Of a DNA stretch of 64,000 nucleotides, positions 48,793-57,399 are shown one piece after another. Below the pieces are notes generated by a model that did no database searches, was not told the origin of the DNA, and saw only the letters and a program-made list of their open reading frames with translations. The position numbers and the translations under genes are program-made. The number at the start of each line of letters is the position of its first letter. Position 1 is the stretch's first letter. This DNA is from Lomentospora prolificans (Eukaryota > Ascomycota > Sordariomycetes > Microascales > Microascaceae), in contig JARFXM010000005.1 of NCBI GenBank assembly GCA_029532625.1, positions 1,984,001 through 2,048,000 on the forward strand, written 5' to 3'.

Positions 48793-50367
48793 CTAGATTT
48801 CCATATCTATATCGTCATCGTCGTCTATGAGGATGGGGTCGGTGATCTTATCCCCTGCTTGTCGATGAGCAGTATCCGTGCCCATATCCTCGGGCCTGTC
48901 CAATATGCTGTCGTCATCTAAGCTCTCTTCGTCACAGATTTCGGCTTGTTCAGCCTCCCTCGGTATTTCTAGGGAGCTAAAATTTGGGTTAGGACCATCA
49001 TCAGGAGGGGGCAGTGTTTTCCGCTCAACACCTAAAACCGCCTCTATAAGTTGAAAGTCGAGCTCTAGGGTGTTGTTGCATAGTTCTCTCGTCAGCATCA
49101 GAAGCAAGGCCACGGACAGCATATCCCAGTATCTCAGGAAAATGAGAATGGTCAAAATCCAGGAGAGAATCATGCATAACCGCCTCTCGATCCCACGAAA
49201 CACGTAATACGACACCAAGTCCATGACAGTCGGGGTTGAAAATCTCCCCCAGCGCAATGCCCGCTTTTCCATGCAGTCGATGGTCTCGCCTTCTTCGAAG
49301 CCATCCATGGCATTGAGCCTCTGCTTCCAGAAAGGTTTCAGCGTCCCATCCTCGTTGTACGGCTCCAGCATGCAGAAAGACTTCCACCGAGAAAGGACGG
49401 CTTGTGCGACATCGGCAGGAACCTCGTAGTATTCTCGATGTTGGCGACCACAGTGGCATATGAATACTCGTTTCAGATGGGCTAGTTCGGCATGAATGAG
49501 TGATTCCAAGCGAAGGTAGTGACGGAGGAGGCGATCGTTTGAAAAGTATATTGGGTCAGTCTTTATGACTGTACATATCTTGTTGATATCGCTGCTTCGT
49601 TTTTCAGGAGTGACCTTCGTACAGCCGATTTTACAAAGCCGAGGGATCAAGTTCTCGATCTTTTCGCCCGCCGCCGGGGCTGTAACGTTGTCGCTTGTCG
49701 TTCCATTTCCGCCTTTGAAACTCGGCTTAATATCTGCTTTGAGGATATAGCATCGACCAAATTCGGCGTCCTTGTCTTTTTTCGCAAGCGGGCCCTGTAT
49801 GGCTAGTCTGATGCCATCCTCAAGCTCGCCCACTTTTGTTACAGACCGGCTTCTGGATGAAAGTGATGCACCAATGCGTGGAAGAGTGAGAGGGATTACA
49901 CCGTCTGTGCTGTGAGGACGAGTTGCGAGAGTAGGCTTCGCAGTCTTCGTAGGGGTGTTGTCAGATTGACTTCTAGTAGTACCAGCTCGGTTCTTTCGTG
50001 TGCTCCTTTCTTCCGTCGTCGGAGGTGACAGATTACCGTTGGTGTCCGGCCGTTGTGAGGTTGGCTGTGGCGCTTGGGGTCCCCCCGAGACGACGGGAGT
50101 AGCATCGACCACCACTAGCGCAGGGGGACTCTCTGGGGTCACGGATCGTGGCTGCTCGGTAGCCTCCGCGCCGCCCACGATCGTATCGCCGTGACTTTGG
50201 ATCACCGGTTGACTTCGGCGAGTCCTTCGCGTGTGCTTACGCTTGTCAGGCGTGGAGTGTGTTGAGCTGGTAGGCTGCGCGCTCTGTAGCTCGTAGGGTG
50301 TTCCTACAGAGTGCCGACCGCTTCGCCTGGGGCGGCCCTTGGATGTTGTAGCGAGTGGCTGATTCAT
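48793..50367 (-). CDS. T5orf172 (DUF1766) domain protein with acidic tail
   Basis: A single uninterrupted 524-codon frame from an ATG at 50367. Residues 1-190 or so are Pro/Ser/Thr-rich, basic and probably disordered (RKHTRRTRRS and similar). From about residue 205 comes a T5orf172-type domain: GRCYILKADI, then LCKIGCT, RSSDINKICTV, LIHAELAHLKRVFICHCGRQHREYYEVP and a tryptophan-containing helix. The family is named from phage T5 Orf172, has a GIY-YIG-like core, and is common in fungi with no firm function. Around residues 395-430 there is a strongly hydrophobic stretch (CMILSWILTILIFL and SVALLLMLT), long enough to span or dip into a membrane. The last 55 residues are acidic and end DPILIDDDDDIDMEI, a good SUMO-interaction motif. 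Divergent from the regulator gene at 51.5 kb. Confidence 0.8.
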   Translation of the reverse strand: MNQPLATTSKGRPRRSGRHSVGTPYELQSAQPTSSTHSTPDKRKHTRRTRRSQPVIQSHGDTIVGGAEATEQPRSVTPESPPALVVVDATPVVSGGPQAPQPTSQRPDTNGNLSPPTTEERSTRKNRAGTTRSQSDNTPTKTAKPTLATRPHSTDGVIPLTLPRIGASLSSRSRSVTKVGELEDGIRLAIQGPLAKKDKDAEFGRCYILKADIKPSFKGGNGTTSDNVTAPAAGEKIENLIPRLCKIGCTKVTPEKRSSDINKICTVIKTDPIYFSNDRLLRHYLRLESLIHAELAHLKRVFICHCGRQHREYYEVPADVAQAVLSRWKSFCMLEPYNEDGTLKPFWKQRLNAMDGFEEGETIDCMEKRALRWGRFSTPTVMDLVSYYVFRGIERRLCMILSWILTILIFLRYWDMLSVALLLMLTRELCNNTLELDFQLIEAVLGVERKTLPPPDDGPNPNFSSLEIPREAEQAEICDEESLDDDSILDRPEDMGTDTAHRQAGDKITDPILIDDDDDIDMEI

Positions 50368-51467
50368 GGTTGTGTCTGGTCTGAAGCTCTGGCTTGGATA
50401 TCGCGACGACCCAGCCGATCGACCTTGGACCTCGAGAGGGTCATGGGGTCATATATACCTTGGTTACATACCTTGTTCGCGCACTATTTTAATTTAGTGT
50501 GCCGGCGCGGGGGAGAGGAGATAATCGAGTTCATTTTTGGCGAAAGGCCTCCGGCTCTGCCAAATCCTAGAACCAACACGCAGTTGCATACATCATCACA
50601 CCCAAAACGTTCCAGGCGCAGGCCGCCAAGCGCCAGCCTTCTTTTGGGTATTTAGCCGGCCCTTTTCGAGCTCGAACACCCCCCTTGACAATGCCCTTCG
50701 CTTCCTGCTCTAGCCGCAGGGGCCTTGGTCACGAACCTGGCGTTACGGAAGATGCGAGGTGATGGGCCTTCCCGAAAGGGTGGGCATAGGGGCGATGCAG
50801 TGAGGAACCAACAGCCAGTGCTGCTATGCGGCGTGGCTTGTGCCCACCATTTCAGCTATCCGTGCAGGTCCTGAGTGCATGCGGCAATTACTTCTATAAT
50901 CCGTGATCAGTACCAAGTATTGATCGACATGCAAGATCGCAGCCCACGATTGCCCATGGTAGGATTGCAAAAAAAAGTCGTGTTCCCCATTCAAGGTAAT
51001 TGGTGCGAGGTGCACTATTATTAGTTCTATGCATTCTGAGATTACCTTCGCATTTCGATCCGTACCCTCCCGTATTTAATGCACAGATACACCGAGTCTT
51101 CTACTACTTCTGGACGAGCCGACAAGCACAGAGTTTAGTGAGATTGCTGGCCACCATCGTGCGATCTCCAGGTGCGGGAGCTGCCGCAGACGAAGTGTAC
51201 GAAGTGTTGGTCTTGATGTCGGCTTGGCCCCGGATTGGACTGGACCCACCCAGTGAAACAAATCACGTGTCAAATATTGACCAAGCCTGAGGTCCGTCAG
51301 TTTTCTCGTCACGCTTAACCAAAAAGGGAAATTGCGCAGAAGAGAACTTTCGCCTTGTCTTGTTTTGGTCATCCCGCCATCACCGTCTCAAAAACTTCCT
51401 CAACTTGGAATCACCGACGACTAGGGAGGGTTCTCTCTAGAATGGCTCTCCCCATTTTCTGTCCAAG
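50368..51467. promoter_or_regulatory. divergent promoter region of the T5orf172 gene and a regulator gene
   Basis: 1.1 kb between head-to-head genes. No coding signal seen; no single element claimed. Confidence 0.45.
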
Positions 51468-53657
51468 ATGAAATTCATCAATACCACCCTTGACCGGCCC
51501 TATCGGGTCCGCAAGCATGTTCAATACGCTTGTAATATTTGCCGGAAACGGAAGGTTAGCAATCGCAGCCCCTGCCATATGCCATACCCCGCCCCCCCCG
51601 GACGGCGGGTAGTCGATCCTTGTGGGGCATCTGATGCCGCGTACCAGACCACAAGATTCGACATGTCTTGCTTCTATAATGCCATGAGGCCCTGTGCTGA
51701 TACTTATTGGACTTAGAAGCGCTGCGAACATTTGGATAGTCCGAGCTCGCCTTCCGCAAGCCGTTTGGTTCCGGGTGTTGCTGAGAGTCCTGCCGAGGGT
51801 TCTGCCGGACAAAACCCACCTCGTTCCGTCGATCCGGCGCCTGTCGGTGGCACAGCCGCGGGCAACCAAGCGCAAGGACTACCGGCTCTATCTCCTCAGG
51901 CTAGAACTCCCAGAATACCAACCAATCAACGGAGTTCGGGACATGTCGAATCCCATTCGAGCCCGGACAATGAGCCCCGCTTTGTAGGCAACTTGGACCC
52001 GGAGAGCACCTTCCTCGCGGAGAGGGACAAGGCTACCGAACGCTACACCGAGTCGGATGGCATTGGGGTCTGGGTCTCGAGGAGAATGCCTAGCTCAGAT
52101 GCGTCACCGCCCGGAACTTCTTCGCGATCACAGGCCCAGACGGCTATTCCATTGCCACTTTTTAATAGTCAAGTCATTGATCAATTCCTCAACATAGTCC
52201 CGCCTAGCCGCCATTATGAAGGTCTCAAAGCTATATATTTGCGGGATATACATAGCCTATTTCCTGTGATTGATCTCACTGTCTTGGAGAGGCCGGAAGC
52301 CACTGTTGGGCAAACACTAGCCAAGCAAGCCGTGTGCCTCGCGGCTGGTGCCCATCCGGATGCGAAGCCCTTCTTGACACTCACTAAGGAATCTACCAGC
52401 CCGATGAGCTATGCTCAATTCTCAACCACACTTTCGTCAGCCATGAGGAGTATTCTGAGTGCGGGCCTTGTCAAAGACAGGATACAAATCATCCCCATAT
52501 ATGTCATCCTGGCCCTCTACACATATGGCTCCGGGGACCGCCACCTCTCGATCGAGATGGGATCGTTGGCTGTGAGCCATGTCTTTACAATCGGCCTTCA
52601 TCTGCAAATACCGGATTCTAGAAGCGAGAACCCAGAATACTTTGCCACCTTATTTTGCTGTGTTTGGGCCATGGATCAGATTCATTCATGTCTTCATGGA
52701 AGACCCGTGATGATGCATGAAAGGGACTTTGGTCGAGACCTAAAGGCGTGTATCAGACAGCAGGAAAGTTGCTTTCGGCTTTTGCTCGAGAATGTCTTGA
52801 TTTTGGATCTTGCGATTGAGCTTTACCGACCTGGCTCAATAGATCTGCCCAATGAGCTTATTAAAGAACTCCCCACGTTTGAAAGCCTGATTGAGAAGTC
52901 AGGGGCGACCACTGTCGACTCCAGGCTACTAGGTAATAATATGCGTATTTGAAACCCCCAAAAGGAAACCGAGTCTAACCCTCGTCTCATACCCCTAGCG
53001 ACCTTGGAAGTGTTGTACCATGCAGTCGTCATTATCGCATGCAAAGCACCTTCCTCGCCGCGGTTATCAGTTTCCTCATACATCACCGCGCAGCGGAGTC
53101 TCTCAAGCGTCAGTATCACGGCCCTTGTCGAAGATCTCGGAGATCAACTCCCGCGATTCACGTTTGTTCCTTATGCTATATCGCTATCCCTCCGAGTCGC
53201 CTATCGCGAACTTCGAGCGAGCAAGGTCCCCATGTTGCGCGCCAGATCATACAAGCAGCTCCAAGCGAATTGCCACATCCTCGGAGGGTTCAGTGACATA
53301 TTCCGCCCTGCGCTAGTGATAGTCGACCACGTCGACAAGCTCATCGAAGAAATCGACAAGGTTGGCCCGGAGCAGCCCGGAGCGAATGCTGCTGGTCAAA
53401 CTCCGCGCGCCAACACTCCTCGACCGTCCGAGGTCCAGCTCGGATCGCCCTGCCCTAATACCGCCCAAGGCGTAACGAGCCAGAATTTAGAGCCGCATGA
53501 TGCACTAGCTACTCCTCCTGTACTTGATTCTTCTTTCCCCGAAGGCCTCGCGAGGGCAGACCTGTTTGACTATCTCGACCCCGAGTTTGATCTGGGGGCG
53601 ATTGACGCTCTTCTCGGAAATCCCACAAACCCATATTTTCCCAATCCGTTCACGTGA
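51468..53657 (+). CDS. fungal Zn-cluster-type transcription factor with an incomplete zinc cluster
   Basis: Best model: exon 51468-51554, exon 51717-52932, exon 52999-53657, giving 653 aa in one phase. Exon 1 ends YACNICRKRK, the usual start of a Zn(II)2Cys6 cluster, right before a GTTAGC donor. Exon 2 begins KRCEHLDSPSSPS, like the end of such a cluster. Joined directly they give CX2CX6C, but the last three cysteines are not found. The 160 bp between contains Cys codons (for example SCFYNAMRPCAD) but no exon I could splice. The middle domain is clear: FLNIVPPSRHYEGLKAIYLRDIHSLFPVID, VCLAAGAHPDAKPFL and FCCVWAMDQIHSCLHGRP are typical of the fungal-specific regulator domain (PF04082). Either a further small exon was missed or the DNA-binding part has decayed. 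Target genes unknown; it neighbours the P450/FAD pair and the DUF1479 gene. Confidence 0.75.
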
Positions 53658-53810
53658 AGGTTGTGAGATGGTAACAAAGATATTAATGATTATCCATAGC
53701 CCCATAATGTAATATACCTTGCTCTATTATCGATAAGCCAAGTTGGGAAACGGCGCAGAAAATTATGGAGTATCCAAGCAGGCGGTGGAGTCGGACCCAT
53801 CACGACGCAC

Positions 53811-53836
53811 AAAAAAAAAAAAAAAAAAAAAAAAAA
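53811..53836. repeat. A26 homopolymer
   Basis: Twenty-six A residues in a row, directly visible. It lies downstream of the tRNA (as T on the tRNA's strand), separated from it by about 30 bp. Confidence 0.9.
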
Positions 53837-53851
53837 GCAAATAACACGCAA

Positions 53852-53857
53852 CAAAAA
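53852..53857 (-). terminator. Pol III terminator of the tRNA
   Basis: A six-T run on the tRNA's strand, about 10 bases after its 3' end, the normal stop signal for RNA polymerase III. Confidence 0.6.
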
Positions 53858-53867
53858 AGAAACTGAG

Positions 53868-53955
53868 CTTCCCTACCAAGGGTCGAACTTGGAATCTTCC
53901 GATGTCGTACTACTGGAGTAACAGTCGGACGCCTTAACCATTTGGCCATAGAGAA
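53868..53955 (-). tRNA. tRNA-Asn(GTT) with a 15-base intron
   Basis: Read on the minus strand from 53955 the arms fold fully. The acceptor stem TTCTCTA pairs with TAGGGAA (seven pairs, one T-G). The D arm is GCC-AAATGGTTAA-GGC. The anticodon stem TCCGA pairs with TCGGA, with loop CTGTTA before the intron, so the anticodon is GTT. A 15-base intron sits after base 37, the standard nuclear position. The variable loop is AGATT, the T arm CCAAG-TTCGACC-CTTGG, and the discriminator G at 53868. Mature length is 73. A T6 run follows at 53857-53852 on its strand and fits a Pol III terminator. The first pair T1-A72 is uncommon for this species of tRNA. Identity follows from the anticodon; I could not run a scanner. 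Confidence 0.85.
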
Positions 53956-54562
53956 TGAGCTTGTTTCGATGTTGACCGCCTCGACTAACTGGCATTTAAT
54001 CGCCAGAAGCTGCTGATCCACACAGGTAGGAACATTGATGCATCTGGGCGGGACTAGCATATAATAATAATAAACTTGGCCTGCATGCCACTTCTTTTCT
54101 TCGTGTTAAACTTTATTCATTGTAAAAACAACTTGGCGACAATAGTGCATCTAGGCATCTAGACATCCAGAGGCGAACATCCGAGTTGGTTGTGGTGGCG
54201 ATAGTGACGAATTGCCTTAAAGGGAAGCACCGCTCCCTGCAGAATCCGATTTCCTAAAGAGGCAATTTTCATCTCTCCGCCACTTCCAGATATACAAGGC
54301 AGTTCACCACACTTACCTGGATCACAATTAGGAACGAGTAATTCCCGAGGTGTCGGGCCGACAAGGATTGCCGGGTATTCCCCTTTGTGGAAATCCTCCG
54401 CATGTTACTTTTGGTTGATCGAGGTTTCACAGAGGATTAAAGAAGAGGTGGGATCAGGGTTAAATAGCAAGTCTAGTAAGACCAACAGACCAGACTCATT
54501 CACATATCTGTTGTCCCCATTCTATGTAAAACACCGCTTTTTTTACACCACTCTACAAGACC

Positions 54563-56201
54563 ATGTCCCTCATTACAGCCAGAGCTCGCTGCGGCCCTGC
54601 GGCTTTCCGGGCCACCCGCTTGCAATGTAGGACGATGACGAGCCAGGCGCAGCTGGCGGGAAAAGAGGAGGGGGACATCTCTTCGGTATTTGTATCTCTC
54701 TCCGGAGCAACTAGAGAACCTCTACCCACACGTTTCCGGGATCTGAAATATTCTCTCGTGGCTGGCAAGGAAGACAAGGTCATTGCCAGTTGGAACAGAC
54801 TTCTCAAAGCGCTGGCGGTAGAGAACGACCTCATTTCTACGTGGAAATCGGCCATCATTCCTTCGATTGAGTTCAACAATCTGGAATTTGAGATTGAGAA
54901 GTACAAACCGGAAATTCAAAAACGAGGGGCGGCTGTGATTCGTGGTGTTGTGCCAGAGGCGGAAGCGCGCTTGTATAAGTTTGAGATTGAAGAATATGTC
55001 AAGAAGAACCCACACACCAAGGGTAAGTGAATCTTTAGCCCAGTTTATGGTTCATTCAATGCTAAGAATTTTGCGAAATACTAGCTTTCCCGGCTCATGA
55101 CCCCCAGGTCTACGAGTTGTACTGGTCCGAGCCACAGCTTAAAGCCCGCGCCCATCCCAACCTCCTTGCCACCCAACGGACGCTTATGCAAGCGCTTTGG
55201 CATAGCTCCTCCCCAGATGCCAAGATCTCTCTATCTGAGCCTCTAACTTATGCGGATCGTTTGCGAATTAGGCAGCCTGGCGATGCCACCTTTGCCCTGG
55301 GACCTCACATCGACGGGGGCAGTGTCGAGCGTTGGGAGCGCAACGGCTACGGGCTCGGCGGTGTGTACGACCGTATCTTCGACGGCGAATGGGAGAAGTA
55401 TGATCCCTGGGATGCCGCTACCAGGATCGAGGCAGTGAGCGACCTGTACAACGGTGCGGGGGCCTGCTCCATGTTCCGCATGTTCCAGGGCTGGCTGAGC
55501 ATGAGCGTCTGCGGACCTCTCCAGGGAACATTGCTGGTCAACCCTGCGGTCAAGCTGTCCACGGCGTACATGCTGCTTCGGCCCTTCTTCCAGCCTGTTA
55601 GGGAGGGCCTCAGCTCCGAAGCCTTCTTGGCGCCCGGGAACTGGGCGTTCACCGGTGGCGAGCACATGACTAGTGAGCTCCAGGGTGCCACTCCTAGCCA
55701 TGCGCAGGAACTTAATGACGTTCTTCATCCCCATTTGGAACTTTCTCGGACGATGGTGCATATGCCCGAAGTCAGGCCTGGGGACTTTGTTGTCTGGCAT
55801 TGCGATAGTGAGTGTGCTCTAGGACTGGATTGATGACATATTAATAACCTCGCCTATACGCGAATGCGCTAACAATTCTCAAAGCTATTCATGCAGTCGA
55901 TAAAGTGCACTCGGGGAAATCCGACTCCAGTGTTCTTTACATCCCCGTTTGTCCCACCACCGAGATCAACGCGAAATATCTCGTGAGGCAGCGGGAGGCC
56001 TTCATTAACGGCACCCCCGGCCCCGACTTCCCCGGCGGCAAGGGCGAATCGGATCATGTAGACAGGCCTGGGCCCAGCTTCATCAGCGAGAAATCGGGCA
56101 GACGGGCGATGGGATTGGAAAGGCTGTCGGGAGCTAGGGATAGGTCGCTTCCGGGGGCTCGGGCGGTGGTTGAGCAAGCGAATAGCATTCTTGGATTCTG
56201 A
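54563..56201 (+). CDS. DUF1479 family protein, probable 2-oxoglutarate/Fe(II)-type oxygenase
   Basis: Three exons: 54563-55022, 55085-55807 and 55885-56201, giving 499 aa, the usual size for fungal DUF1479 (PF07350) proteins. EIQKRGAAVIRGVVPEAEA and HDPQVYELYWSEPQ are family-typical. An HxD pair in ALGPHIDGGSVERW (H228, D230) and a distal histidine in TIHAVDKV (H397) give the HxD...H metal triad of the double-stranded beta-helix fold; VLYIPVCPTTEINAKYLVRQR follows with basic residues that could hold 2-oxoglutarate. The family includes E. coli YbiU and has no firmly known substrate. The first 25 residues are Arg/Ala-rich with no acidic residue and could target mitochondria; a second ATG in the same frame (TMTSQAQ) would remove them. 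It lies in the accessory region between a regulator and an exporter. Confidence 0.87.
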
Positions 56202-56247
56202 AATGTCGGTGAATGCTTCCTGTTATAAGATTAGATGTGTACTTTTT

Positions 56248-56295
56248 AGGAGAATGGTCTCGTGGTCAGGGCGTGGGACTTGTTCTCCCACGCAT
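56248..56295 (+). other. tRNA-like 5' half (D arm and anticodon arm only)
   Basis: AGGAGAA, TG, GTC-TCGTGGTCAG-GGC and then an eight-pair hairpin GCGTGGGA/TCCCACGC with a seven-base loop CTTGTTC (anticodon position TGT). TGGTCTCGTGG differs at one base from the Pol III A box consensus. No T arm or matching 3' acceptor strand follows, so it is at most a truncated tRNA remnant. Confidence 0.3.
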
Positions 56296-56710
56296 AATAC
56301 ATTCATGCATGAATATGGATGAACCTCACCTAGGACGCCTCATTTGCCGCGACCATTTGTTGTGAGGTTTCCCAAGAGCACAGCCACCAAATCCTACAGC
56401 TGCAGCGAAGGAAAGAAATAAAACGGCCTCAGATTTCCGTTGCCGACTCTCTCGATCCCAACCGGCCCTCGCTTGATGCTCAGATGTGTCTCTCCCGCCT
56501 GTGCTTGGCTAACTCAACCTAGCGAAAGGCTCAATGGGGTGCCAACATCACGGCCGATCCTGTTGGAATTAACGGTCTTATAGGGGTAACGGCGCAAAAT
56601 CATTCAGCTCACGCGTCGGCATGGACTGGATTGGAAGGACGGACCAGAGGACATTCAAGGGCTTCCTGATTGGGCTTCAAGCCTTGAAGACTGTACTATC
56701 GTAGGCAAGG

Positions 56711-57243
56711 GTGAACATCACTCTTGATGAAAATTTTGTCCACGCCTTTAACGGTAGACGGTCGGCTCTGCTCACTTATGGGTTGAGTGATACGAAGCCC
56801 GTTGGTATGACATGTCGGATTGAACTTGGCGTATTGTTGGATAAGCTGCATCAACAACCTCGAGGCCACGGAACGGGGTGGGACCGGATCAACTCTGCCT
56901 TTTCGTCCAAGGAAACTCGAGAAAGCGTCGAGAACCTGCAACAACAATCTCAGATCCTTAACGGGCTTATTTCTATTGATACTTTGGCCATCGGTATCAT
57001 GCTCTTGAAGGAAACTCGGGAGGATGGGAGAAATGCCAATGTCGGGATCCGTAATGAGTAATATTATGGAGATACACCGTTGGATATTGCTGTGGCGCAC
57101 GGTCATGAGGTAGCTGCCCAGCTATTGCGGGTACAGGAGATCACACAGAATGACCAGCTGGCCCTAGGAGGGGCGGTTCGAAATTTAGTTCAATGTATAT
57201 GTGTGGCTAGCTATGCTGGGGTCGAGATGGGAATGGCATAAAC
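56711..57243 (+). pseudogene. ankyrin-repeat remnant with an in-frame stop
   Basis: An open frame of 116 codons (LLTYGLSDTKPVGM, then Gln/Asn-rich helices) stops at TAA (57059-57061) and in the same frame continues YYGDTPLDIAVAHGHEVAAQLL, an evident ankyrin repeat, for 59 more codons. The stop could be a CAA codon changed by one C-to-T step. The first half has no upstream start context I trust. It is short compared with fungal ankyrin genes and lacks most repeats, so I read it as a fragment. It may come from the same family as the decayed locus at 32.7-34.5 kb. Confidence 0.45.
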
Positions 57244-57399
57244 GTGTAGAAGATGATCCCATAAGTTGTTTGCATCTCTCATTGGAGATAGACGTGTAAG
57301 CCGCGGGCTGCATGTTCGCTATTTAGGGTTCGAAAGCCGCAGCCGAAGATATTTCCAGAGAGATAATATCTAATACCCAAGTCGTTGGTCTGCGTTGCC

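Larger units (their letters stand above)
53658..54562. other. spacer with a tRNA gene, right of the regulator gene
   Basis: 900 bp holding an A26 run (53811-53836), a tRNA on the minus strand (53868-53955) and, from about 54.1 kb, the promoter of the DUF1479 gene. No protein gene seen. Confidence 0.5.

Noticed and set aside
53811..53955. SINE made of a tRNA head and poly(A) tail
   Set aside because: The A26 run is on the opposite strand to the tRNA, so downstream of the tRNA it reads as T, the wrong orientation for a SINE tail.
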